From the NCBI GenBank assembly GCA_003663535.1, contig QMUE01000077.1:1-6611 (forward strand): a stretch of 6,611 nt of DNA, read 5' to 3'. The stretch is from Thermococci archaeon. GTDB taxonomy: Archaea > Methanobacteriota_B > Thermococci > Thermococcales > Thermococcaceae. Within the stretch, counting starts at the first letter, position 1. Each line of letters opens with the position of its first letter. The notes under the pieces were generated by a model. It was not told the DNA's origin and ran no database searches. It saw nothing but the letters and a program-made list of their open reading frames with translations. The position numbers and the translations under genes are program-made. Shown piece by piece: positions 1 to 5,822 of this stretch.

Positions 1-509
1 AAGTTACTATCCTTAACACTCACGAGCACTTTGATCATGTTGGGGGAAATAAAAGATTTAAAGAATTCCTCGAAAAGATGGGTGTTAGTGTTATTTTTGC
101 ATCTCATAGAATTGCTGCAGATGTTCTGGAGAAGGGAGATGATTACGTAATTCTTTCTTATGCCTATGGAAGGCGTTTTGAACCCCAGAAAGTTGAGTTA
201 AAATTAGAAGACGGTGATAAACTCCAGATAGGCAGGAAAAGACTTAAGGTCATCCACACTCCTGGCCACACTGCTGGGAGCATTTGCCTCTATGAGCCTG
301 AGGAGAGAATTCTCTTTACAGGAGACACAGTATTTAACCGAACAGTGAGGAGGACTGATTTACCAACGGGCAACTTTGAGGAGCTAATAAATTCCATAAA
401 TCTACTAAGCACTTTTGAAGTTGATGTGGCTTTATCTGGTCATGGCAAGATTATAATGGGGTGGCGTGAAAACTTGGAAGCAATTAAAAAAGTATTAGGG
501 GGCTGTTAG
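1..509 (+). CDS. MBL-fold metallo-hydrolase (glyoxalase II-like), 5' partial
   Basis: This is the 3' part of a metallo-beta-lactamase-fold hydrolase; the start lies before the window. The open frame begins at position 3 and gives 168 residues. The zinc-binding signature H-x-H-x-D-H reads HEHFDH at residues 7-12 of the visible part, so an ATG at 78 is only an internal methionine, because starting there would remove the metal site. Other metal ligands are visible: the His in TPGHTAGS (residue 89), the Asp in TGDTVF (108) and the His in SGHG (147). Only the first beta strands, perhaps 50-60 residues, should be missing. The family includes glyoxalase II, other thioesterases, persulfide dioxygenases and nucleases. 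The compact single-domain layout and TGDTVF...RTDLPTGN segment fit the glyoxalase II-like branch, but the substrate cannot be told. The stop touches the start of the next gene, indicating an operon. The family call is firm; the exact reaction is unknown. Confidence 0.93.
   Translation, partial: VTILNTHEHFDHVGGNKRFKEFLEKMGVSVIFASHRIAADVLEKGDDYVILSYAYGRRFEPQKVELKLEDGDKLQIGRKRLKVIHTPGHTAGSICLYEPEERILFTGDTVFNRTVRRTDLPTGNFEELINSINLLSTFEVDVALSGHGKIIMGWRENLEAIKKVLGGC
497..502 (+). promoter_or_regulatory. Ribosome binding site for the MJ1316/DUF504 gene
   Basis: The run aggggg lies seven bases before a GTG codon at 510, inside the last codons of the upstream hydrolase gene. It supports GTG 510 as the start of the next gene, even though that start directly follows the preceding stop (507-509). 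Confidence 0.65.
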
Positions 510-773
510 GTGAGAAAAGGTTTCGTGAAGGAAGTATTATCCAAAATTAAATATGATGCACGGGAAAATGAAGAGGATTATTACATCATCATTGAGCATA
601 GAGGGGCCTATGGCAACATAAAAAAGATACCAGTGAAAATGATAACCCTTGGCCACGGCTATTTTTTCATTGAAGATACACAAATTCCCTATCATAGAAT
701 TTTGGTTGTTATAAAGAAAGATGGAAAAGTGATATGGAAAAAGAGAGGTTTAGGAGATAAATTCAAATTCTAA
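510..773 (+). CDS. MJ1316/DUF504 domain protein (UPF0248 family)
   Basis: This small basic protein of 87 residues is essentially a single MJ1316/DUF504 domain (UPF0248). Recognisable family sequence includes RKGxVKEVLSKIKYD near the N-terminus, EHRGAYGNIKKIP in the middle and the core ITLGHGYFFIEDTQIPYHRI, with conserved His residues in the GHGYF and PYHRI segments. The domain is described in the family literature as a predicted recognition module for RNA cyclic-phosphate ends, and it also occurs fused to other RNA-related enzymes; this role is a prediction. The GTG start follows the preceding stop with no gap and has a purine-rich ribosome binding site, so it is probably translated from one mRNA with the MBL hydrolase. 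No signal peptide or membrane segment is visible, so it should be cytoplasmic. The family assignment is from recall and is strong; the function is uncertain. Confidence 0.9.
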   Translation: MRKGFVKEVLSKIKYDARENEEDYYIIIEHRGAYGNIKKIPVKMITLGHGYFFIEDTQIPYHRILVVIKKDGKVIWKKRGLGDKFKF

Positions 774-791
774 CGTTTATTTGTTAGTGTA

Positions 792-822
792 GCTAAATAG
801 AAAAACTTTTCTATGATTTAGC
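792..822. repeat. Interrupted inverted repeat upstream of the TatD gene
   Basis: The arm gctaaat (792-798) pairs with atttagc (816-822), and agaaaa (799-804) pairs with ttttct (807-812); atg (813-815) is left as a bulge. The inner part alone, 797-814, has perfect 8-base arms around a two-base centre (ac). It lies in the 72-base gap between two same-strand units and overlaps the best promoter candidate for the TatD gene. It could be an operator, or a transcript hairpin at the end of the upstream operon. The AT-rich base composition makes a chance origin possible. Confidence 0.5.
800..814 (+). promoter_or_regulatory. Possible BRE/TATA promoter of the TatD operon
   Basis: The stretch gaaaaacttttctat resembles a purine-rich BRE followed by a degenerate TATA element. 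A start of transcription about 25 bases downstream would fall near 833-836, just before the ribosome binding site at 833-839 and after the ATG at 825. The TATA part is poor, and the site coincides with an inverted repeat, so this is tentative. Confidence 0.35.
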
Positions 823-832
823 CTATGGTGTT

Positions 833-839
833 GGGAGGA
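833..839 (+). promoter_or_regulatory. Ribosome binding site that sets the TatD start
   Basis: The sequence gggagga ends six bases before the ATG at 846. The in-frame upstream ATG at 825 has no comparable site, and the family's conserved N-terminus begins right after the second ATG, so 846 is chosen as the start. Confidence 0.8.
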
Positions 840-845
840 CAAAAG

Positions 846-1607
846 ATGATAGATGCTCACGCACATGTAGAGATGTTTAAGAAAAATGTCCCTCATATTG
901 TGGAGGAGAGTAGAAAAGAACTGAGAGCGATAGTGGATTCTATAACAGAGTATAGGAAGTTCCATGTATGGAAAAGCTGGGAACTTCTGGAGCCCTATTT
1001 TGGTTTTATATTCCCTACCTTAGGATTTGCACCTAACGAAGCGAAAAGGGGCAACTGGGAAAGGGTTAAGAAGGTGGAAAAATTTATTTGGGCCAAAAAG
1101 GATGAAATAGTGGCTATCGGTGAAATAGGCCTTGATTATTATTATGCTGAGACTAAAAAGGAAAGAGAAAATCAAAAGGCAATATTCGACCATTTTTTAA
1201 CCCTTGCAGAGGATCTTAATTTACCAGTAGTTATACATGCTAGGGATGCAGAAAGAGAAGCTTTTGAAATGATTCAAAGAAAGGGCCTTGTGGCATATTT
1301 TCATTCTTATAGTGGGGATGTGGAAATTGCGAAAAAAATTGTTGAAAATTCTCACTTAATCGGGATAAATACTGGTGTAACATTCATTCCTGAAGTTGAA
1401 ACTGTTGCAAAGGTTCTTGATATCGAGAATATTCTTGTGGAGACGGATGCCCCATATATGAGTCCGTTTAAGGGTGAAAAGAACAAGCCTAATTATGTTA
1501 GAGTAGCTGTTGAAAAAATAGCAGCGATAAAAGGTGTGGGGGTTGAAGAGGTGGAAAGTGTAACAGATAAAAACACTTTAATGTTCTTTGGGATAGATTT
1601 GAGGTGA
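846..1607 (+). CDS. TatD-family metal-dependent hydrolase
   Basis: This 253-residue protein is a TatD-type member of the amidohydrolase-like TIM-barrel superfamily, whose studied members are metal-dependent deoxyribonucleases. The expected metal-site motifs appear in order: DAHAH (His5, His7), GEIGLDYYY (Glu93), VVIHARD (His131), YFHSYSGD (His153) and VETDAPY (Asp201). Length is normal for the family. The canonical G-x-H-P loop reads G-F-A-P here (LGFAPNEA, about residues 59-66), so one His usually seen in bacterial TatD is absent. The start at 846 is preferred over 825 because of the well-placed gggagga site and because the barrel begins at once with MIDAHAH. It is followed six bases later by a small unknown gene in the same operon. 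No export signal is seen, so it should act in the cytoplasm. The substrate is not shown; DNA or RNA end trimming is a family-based inference. Confidence 0.92.
   Translation: MIDAHAHVEMFKKNVPHIVEESRKELRAIVDSITEYRKFHVWKSWELLEPYFGFIFPTLGFAPNEAKRGNWERVKKVEKFIWAKKDEIVAIGEIGLDYYYAETKKERENQKAIFDHFLTLAEDLNLPVVIHARDAEREAFEMIQRKGLVAYFHSYSGDVEIAKKIVENSHLIGINTGVTFIPEVETVAKVLDIENILVETDAPYMSPFKGEKNKPNYVRVAVEKIAAIKGVGVEEVESVTDKNTLMFFGIDLR
1601..1607 (+). promoter_or_regulatory. Ribosome binding site overlapping the TatD stop codon
   Basis: The sequence gaggtga contains the TatD stop (tga, 1605-1607) and ends six bases before the ATG at 1614. This arrangement suggests that translation of the small downstream gene is coupled to TatD. 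Confidence 0.7.
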
Positions 1608-1613
1608 TAAGGC

Positions 1614-1910
1614 ATGGAAGAAGCTGAAAAAGTTAAAGCTCTATGTGAAAAACTTGGAGAAAAAGATCTTCTGGGAACTATAGACTCCTTTGTACTCATT
1701 CAAAGAGAACTTTCGACTAAAAAAGGAGAAGACTTTGTAAATGTAGCAATTTTAGGCTTTCTTGAGGGGATGCTGGTGAGCCTTCGAAAAAAATATCCAC
1801 AAAATCAGGACATTCAGGGCCTTCTTGGACTGATAAGAACTAAAAGAGAGGAGCTTGAAGAAAAGTTCAGAAAACCAGAAATTCCTCTCTTTGAGGAGGA
1901 TGTGGATTGA
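1614..1910 (+). CDS. Small helical protein of unknown function, cotranscribed with TatD
   Basis: I do not recognise a function. The 98-residue product is charged, rich in Glu, Lys and Leu, and looks all-helical: a helix at about 2-16, another around 20-35, a hydrophobic stretch VNVAILGFLEGMLVSLRKKY at about 42-61, then a helix at about 66-86 ending in an acidic tail (PEIPLFEEDVD). The hydrophobic stretch looks amphipathic rather than membrane-spanning. Its size and style are reminiscent of DUF3216, a small Thermococcaceae-restricted family, but that link is from memory and weak. The ATG has a good ribosome binding site, and the gene starts six bases after TatD, so the two should share an mRNA. 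No catalytic motif, zinc-binding cluster or signal peptide is visible. It is probably a real gene, given the operon position and codon use like its neighbours. Confidence 0.8.
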   Translation: MEEAEKVKALCEKLGEKDLLGTIDSFVLIQRELSTKKGEDFVNVAILGFLEGMLVSLRKKYPQNQDIQGLLGLIRTKREELEEKFRKPEIPLFEEDVD

Positions 1911-1939
1911 GGCCACTGAGCATTTCGACTCCTGAATTC

Positions 1940-3454
1940 TTAGTAAAAGTCTTTAAAGAGTTCAACTTCCTGTAGATAACTTCGTTTTAGTTTGAGGGCC
2001 GTTTTTGCTTTCTCCAGCTCTCTTCCTAGGTAAAAAGCATGCCGTGGAGAAATCTTGAAGTGTTTGAGAATTGTATCAATTATTGCATCTGGATTTTCTC
2101 CTACTATTGTCAACACCTGTTTCGTACCTCTGTATGCTATAACCCATATTTTACCTTCCTTAGTGAAAATACGGAAGTAAATATCCTCTAGCTTAATCTC
2201 TAGTTGCTTAGCTTCCAAGATGGGAGAGTTTATTTCATATGTGATCCCTTCACGCTTTTTCTCTTTGAGGATGAGCAGGTCAAAGCCCAGATCTTTAGGA
2301 ATATTGAAGAGCACCATATCTATGGCCCGTCTTAGCTCTTTAACACTGCCTTGGCATTTTGGGCTCACTTCGGTGGTTAAAAGCAAGGATACCTTGAGCT
2401 CACCAGTGATTCCAGCTAGAAGGGAATTAATTCCAACACTATCAGCATCTATCATCTCTATGACATTTCCTACTCCTGCTAAAAGAACGTCATTTGGATT
2501 TCTCTCACGGTAAAGTTGAAAAGCCGAAATAGAGCGGCCTAAGTATGGCACGTGCTCTAAGATCAAATCCAGAATAATATTTGTATATCCGAGTTGAAGG
2601 GCATTTTCTTTGAGCTTTTCCAGGAATTTAACCCTGTTCTCAGGCTTTTGGGGAAAATATCCGGTCTTTTGGTTTGTGGGAATCAAAACTACCGGAGTCT
2701 TTGTAACAAGTTTCTCTAGGTTGCTCCCATCAATACTTAGCAATAGGTCCGCATGTTCTGAGGCCCTTTCAAGTTCTTTTTCATTCAAGGAATCAAAGCT
2801 AATTGGGACATCAAAGCCATTCTCTTTTATTTTTTTCCTGATTTCAGGGAGTAAATCAATGAAATCAAGGTTTTCCTCCCCGCTTATCATTCCTATGTCA
2901 ATTGCATCTGCACCGCTTTTGAGATAATAGAGGGCCTTGTTTACAATTTCTTCCATGCTAAGCTTTGGAGCATCAACAATTTCTGCCACTATTCTTTGGG
3001 GGAAGTCAAACCCAACAGGTAGGTTTCCAATTAGAAGGTTATATGGTTTTTTAAGAGCATTTTCAATGTAGTTCTTATTCTTTGTCTTGTTTCTGATATC
3101 TTCGACTTTCTTTAGGGCATTCATCTGAAAGAGCTCATCTGCAGGAACCTTTTTGCTTAGTTTAAACCCATTTTTAATGGCTTCAAGCGTTTGGGGAATG
3201 TCATGAGCGTATTTGGGCCCCTTGAATGTTGGTATCCCTGTAGCTTCTTCAATTTCTTCGGTAGACCCTCTAACAAGCCCTGGGATCAAAATTAGGTCAT
3301 AATCTCTTATGTTGGCCTTTATTAGGTAATTTGCTATCATTTTAGGAGTTAAAAAGGCTGCAACACTAATAGGGCACACAAAAACATCGCACCCTTTTCC
3401 ATATTTTCGCACGATTGGCTCTGCCACCCTTCCAGTAACGAGAAGTATTTTCAT
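1940..3454 (-). CDS. Dihydropteroate synthase-like protein (DUF6513 - DHPS-like - DUF4346 layout)
   Basis: This 504-residue protein resembles the archaeal dihydropteroate-synthase-related family (TIGR00284, MJ0107-like). The N-terminal domain (about 1-150) begins MKILLVTGR and matches what I recall as DUF6513. The central DHPS-like TIM barrel (about 140-385) shows GADAIDIGMISGE (181-193), PISFDSLNEKEL (217-228), LLLSIDGSN (237-245) and ILDLILEHVPYLGR (294-307). The C-terminal part (about 405-504) carries RHAFYLGRELEKAKTAL, as in DUF4346. True DHPS joins pterin and p-aminobenzoate in folate synthesis. This family has been suspected to act in archaeal modified-folate or methanopterin synthesis, but its reaction is not established. 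I place the start at 3454: the frame stays open to 3601, but that would overlap the divergent ABC gene and both promoters, and family similarity begins at MKILL. There is no clear ribosome binding site. The gene is monocistronic and ends 29 bases from the convergent small gene. Confidence 0.9.
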   Translation of the reverse strand: MKILLVTGRVAEPIVRKYGKGCDVFVCPISVAAFLTPKMIANYLIKANIRDYDLILIPGLVRGSTEEIEEATGIPTFKGPKYAHDIPQTLEAIKNGFKLSKKVPADELFQMNALKKVEDIRNKTKNKNYIENALKKPYNLLIGNLPVGFDFPQRIVAEIVDAPKLSMEEIVNKALYYLKSGADAIDIGMISGEENLDFIDLLPEIRKKIKENGFDVPISFDSLNEKELERASEHADLLLSIDGSNLEKLVTKTPVVLIPTNQKTGYFPQKPENRVKFLEKLKENALQLGYTNIILDLILEHVPYLGRSISAFQLYRERNPNDVLLAGVGNVIEMIDADSVGINSLLAGITGELKVSLLLTTEVSPKCQGSVKELRRAIDMVLFNIPKDLGFDLLILKEKKREGITYEINSPILEAKQLEIKLEDIYFRIFTKEGKIWVIAYRGTKQVLTIVGENPDAIIDTILKHFKISPRHAFYLGRELEKAKTALKLKRSYLQEVELFKDFY

Positions 3455-3477
3455 GTTATTCCGTTTCTCTTTGAGGG

Positions 3478-3490
3478 TTATATTTTTTTC
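3478..3490 (-). promoter_or_regulatory. BRE/TATA promoter of the DHPS-like gene (leaderless)
   Basis: Read on the minus strand this is gaaaaaaatataa, a purine-rich BRE followed by a TATA element. The TATA centre is about 27 bases from the ATG at 3454, which is the usual archaeal spacing from TATA to transcription start. The mRNA would therefore begin at or within a few bases of the start codon, consistent with the missing ribosome binding site. Confidence 0.6.
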
Positions 3491-3526
3491 CAAAATTTTT
3501 CTTTTAAACAGTCTACAAATCTCCTT

Positions 3527-3540
3527 CAAAAAGTTTATTA
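3527..3540 (+). promoter_or_regulatory. BRE/TATA promoter of the ABC transporter operon
   Basis: The sequence caaaaagtttatta is a good match to the Thermococcales BRE plus TATA pattern. Transcription would start about 25 bases downstream, near 3560-3563, leaving a leader of roughly 15 bases that holds the ribosome binding site aaggtg. It lies back-to-back with the promoter of the DHPS-like gene in a shared 121-base gap. Confidence 0.6.
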
Positions 3541-3562
3541 GTGGAAGTATTTCTTTCTTAAT

Positions 3563-3568
3563 AAGGTG
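3563..3568 (+). promoter_or_regulatory. Ribosome binding site that sets the ABC ATPase start
   Basis: The sequence aaggtg lies seven bases before the ATG at 3576. The reading frame remains open back to an ATG at 3453, but that region contains both divergent promoters and encodes no ABC-like sequence, so 3576 is the start. Confidence 0.75.
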
Positions 3569-3575
3569 TAATAAT

Positions 3576-4337
3576 ATGATTGAGGTGGAGAGACTTCTCA
3601 AAAAGTTTGGAGAGAAAATTGTACTTAATGGGATTAGTTTTAGAGTGAATAATGGGGAGATTTATGGATTATTAGGCCCAAATGGAAGTGGAAAATCTAC
3701 TACAATGAAAATTTTAGTGGGAATAGTGCAGCCCACGTCTGGTCAAGTTCTGGTAGATGGTGTTGATCCCACAAGAGACTCAATAAAAGTTAAGGAAATA
3801 GTAGGATATGTTCCCGAGACACCGGTCCTATATGAAAGCCTAACTCCAAGGGAGTTTTTTAATTTCATAGGGAGTGTTAGAGGGATCCCCAAAGAGAAAC
3901 TTGAAGAGAGAGTAAGTCAATTTGTTGAAGCTTTTGGTATTGAAGAATATCTGGATCAGTTTATAGGGACGCTGAGTTTTGGGACCCAACAAAAGGTTTC
4001 CCTTATATCTGCCTTGCTCCATGATCCGCAGGTTTTAATTTTGGATGAGGCTATGAATGGTCTTGATCCTAAAAGCGCCCGAATTTTACGGGAATTGCTA
4101 CTGGAATTTAAGAAAGAGGGTAGGAGCATAATTTTCTCAACTCATATTCTCCCCTTGGCAGAGATGATATGCGACAGAATTGGACTCATATATAAAGGGG
4201 AGCTTATAGTAGAAGGTACCATGGGGGAGCTAAAAGAAAGGGCCCATGAGGAAAATCTTGAGGATATTTTCCTTAAGCTAACTGAGAGTAAGAATGAAGT
4301 TTACAATATTGTACAGGCCTTAAAAGGTACACTTTAG
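3576..4337 (+). CDS. ABC transporter ATP-binding protein (ABC-2 exporter type)
   Basis: This 253-residue cytoplasmic ATPase should power the permease encoded next to it. All nucleotide-binding elements are present: Walker A GPNGSGKST (34-42), Walker B VLILDE (153-158) with catalytic Glu158, D-loop GLDP (162-165) and switch His190 in FSTH. The signature motif reads LSFGTQQK (133-140) rather than LSGGQ, and the Q-loop position reads GYVPET (77-82), with Glu in place of Gln. The Glu variant is common in CcmA-like subunits of ABC-2 exporters. The fold start (MIEVERLLKKFGEK...LNGISF) and the short C-terminal tail after VEGTMGEL also fit that group. The stop is directly followed by the permease start region, so the two are one operon under the promoter at 3527-3540. 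The substrate cannot be inferred; ABC-2 systems of this type export drugs, lipids, peptides or polysaccharides, among others. Confidence 0.96.
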   Translation: MIEVERLLKKFGEKIVLNGISFRVNNGEIYGLLGPNGSGKSTTMKILVGIVQPTSGQVLVDGVDPTRDSIKVKEIVGYVPETPVLYESLTPREFFNFIGSVRGIPKEKLEERVSQFVEAFGIEEYLDQFIGTLSFGTQQKVSLISALLHDPQVLILDEAMNGLDPKSARILRELLLEFKKEGRSIIFSTHILPLAEMICDRIGLIYKGELIVEGTMGELKERAHEENLEDIFLKLTESKNEVYNIVQALKGTL

Positions 4338-4341
4338 GTGG
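4336..4341 (+). promoter_or_regulatory. Ribosome binding site that decides the permease start
   Basis: The sequence aggtgg overlaps the ATPase stop (4335-4337) and lies five bases before the ATG at 4347. It also contains the alternative GTG start at 4338, which would itself need a weaker site (aaaggt, about 4323-4328). The ATG is therefore preferred, giving a protein three residues shorter. Confidence 0.6.
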
Positions 4342-4346
4342 GTCTG

Positions 4347-5822
4347 ATGATTAGGATTCTCTATCGCGAGCTTCACTATCAAATTGCCAAACGAAACCCT
4401 CTAGTTGTGAATGATGAAAAACAATTTAAAAAGGCTATTAAAAATGCCATGAGCCTAAAAAGAGGTTTGGGAGTACAAACATTCGGATTTATTCCATTCG
4501 GCCTTTTGATGGCATCTACATTTATTTTCACAAATGATAGGCTCGTTTTAGCATCTTTGATGGTTTCTCTAGCCCTTCTTCCGTTTGTCTTTGCGATGTA
4601 TGTAACTGCAATTCAAGCTTCTTACGTGCTTTCCATAGGCCTCTTTAAACCTCTGGAGGCTTTACCTATAAGATTGGGTTCCAAGTACCTCAGTGGACTT
4701 TTATTTCTTGAGGTATCGCCTGCGTTGGGAGTAATTCTACCAAGTGTATTCGTTATAATGGCAAAATATCCACTTGAAGGTATACTGGCCCTTTTATGGG
4801 TTTTCATAGGCCTGTTTTTGGGCCATATGCTGGGACTTGCTATAGTGAATTTTTTTGCTCTTAGGGTTCACCAGAGAGCCGGAAAAGGGCATACATTAAA
4901 GAGTCTGGTCAAAGTTGTATTTTTCCTATTGTTTATTGGAATGTTCATGGCGATGAATTATCTTCAGTACTACATAAGGGAGCATTCAGAAGAAGTTGCA
5001 AGGATCATTGGAAAATATTTCATTGCTTATCCCTTCTCTGTAGCATCGATTTTTGAACCTTCTAGAAGTGCAGGGTTGTTAATGGTATATGTCGCTATAA
5101 TTGCACCGGCTTATTATTTAACTTTAAGAGCCGTCTGGAAGAAAATGCTTGAACCTCCAGTGGTTTCAGAGAAGATATTCGTTTCTAGGTTTAAAGCAAA
5201 GATTACAAATAAAATCCTTGCTCTTACCTTGAAGGACTTTCGGATGTTTGTGAGGAAACCGGCCATGCTGGTTGCATTTCTAATTCCCCTCTACATGGTT
5301 CTTCCGACGATTGTAGATGCTTTTAGAAAGGGTCAACTTTCACTGTTTAATGTTTTGGTAGTTTTGTTTATGGTAGGCCTTTTTTCGGTTGCTGGGGCAG
5401 ATGCAGTCTTAAAAGTTGAAGGAAATGTTCTTGAGCTCTTAAAAACACTTCCAATAAGAAAAAAAGAGTTCATGCTATCAAAAATACTTTCCATGACGGT
5501 AGTTCCAATAACGATTGGAATTTTAATTGTGATTTTTGGAGCACGTTATGATGTTGATTCTCTTTTGTTGTTACCTTATGCTTTTATGCTTCCTCTGATC
5601 TCAGCATCCATAACAATGCTTTATCTTTTCCGTTACACTGGAGAGGATATAGGCATACCAGAGCTTAGTTGGCTGCACATGATTTTTATGATAATAATTG
5701 TGGGGATTGTTTTTGCACTTATTGCATCCCCTCTCGTTTTTGGTCTAAAACACCTCTTTGTAAGTCAGGAGATTGCGTTGGGAATACTTTTCATCTTGTT
5801 TATTATAGCAAAAAAACACTAG
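4347..5822 (+). CDS. ABC-2-type transporter permease, about 12 membrane helices, internally duplicated
   Basis: This 491-residue integral membrane protein is the partner of the ATPase before it. By eye about 12 hydrophobic segments occur, at roughly 45-62, 66-98, 114-137, 145-170, 186-209, 240-262, 305-325, 333-352, 378-398, 404-427, 441-465 and 472-488. Two halves look related. The first starts with a cytoplasmic segment like LYRELHYQIAKRNP and has LEALPIRLGSKYLSG (103-117). The second starts LTLKDFRMFVRKP (293-305) and has LELLKTLPIRKKEFMLSK (362-379). In ABC-2 permeases the LP-x-R/S...K loop after the second or third helix is a common landmark, and here it appears twice. One polypeptide may thus supply both membrane halves for an ATPase homodimer. 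The stop lies in CTAG shared with the convergent gene. A seven-A run (5810-5816) precedes the stop, but the frame looks intact. Substrate unknown. Confidence 0.92.
   Translation: MIRILYRELHYQIAKRNPLVVNDEKQFKKAIKNAMSLKRGLGVQTFGFIPFGLLMASTFIFTNDRLVLASLMVSLALLPFVFAMYVTAIQASYVLSIGLFKPLEALPIRLGSKYLSGLLFLEVSPALGVILPSVFVIMAKYPLEGILALLWVFIGLFLGHMLGLAIVNFFALRVHQRAGKGHTLKSLVKVVFFLLFIGMFMAMNYLQYYIREHSEEVARIIGKYFIAYPFSVASIFEPSRSAGLLMVYVAIIAPAYYLTLRAVWKKMLEPPVVSEKIFVSRFKAKITNKILALTLKDFRMFVRKPAMLVAFLIPLYMVLPTIVDAFRKGQLSLFNVLVVLFMVGLFSVAGADAVLKVEGNVLELLKTLPIRKKEFMLSKILSMTVVPITIGILIVIFGARYDVDSLLLLPYAFMLPLISASITMLYLFRYTGEDIGIPELSWLHMIFMIIIVGIVFALIASPLVFGLKHLFVSQEIALGILFILFIIAKKH

Noticed and set aside
825..845. 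Seven-residue N-terminal extension of the TatD protein from the ATG at 825
   Set aside because: The gggagga ribosome binding site lies inside it and serves the ATG at 846, where family similarity begins.
1911..1939. Terminator between the converging small gene and the DHPS-like gene
   Set aside because: The 29-base gap has no T-run on either strand and no convincing hairpin.
2220..2927. Plus-strand open frames opposite the DHPS-like gene
   Set aside because: They are antisense shadows rich in Ser, Phe and Leu, without ribosome binding sites or recognisable domains.
3453..3575. 41-residue hydrophobic-looking N-terminal extension of the ABC ATPase
   Set aside because: It is translated promoter DNA rich in T and A; the ATPase domain starts at the ATG at 3576, which has its own ribosome binding site.
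3455..3601. 49-residue N-terminal extension of the DHPS-like protein
   Set aside because: It would cross both divergent promoters and overlap the ABC ATPase start; the sequence is low-complexity and the family begins at MKILL.
4409..4420. Box C-like atgatga as a sign of a C/D box guide RNA
   Set aside because: No box D (ctga) lies at a suitable distance, and the site is in the middle of the permease coding sequence.
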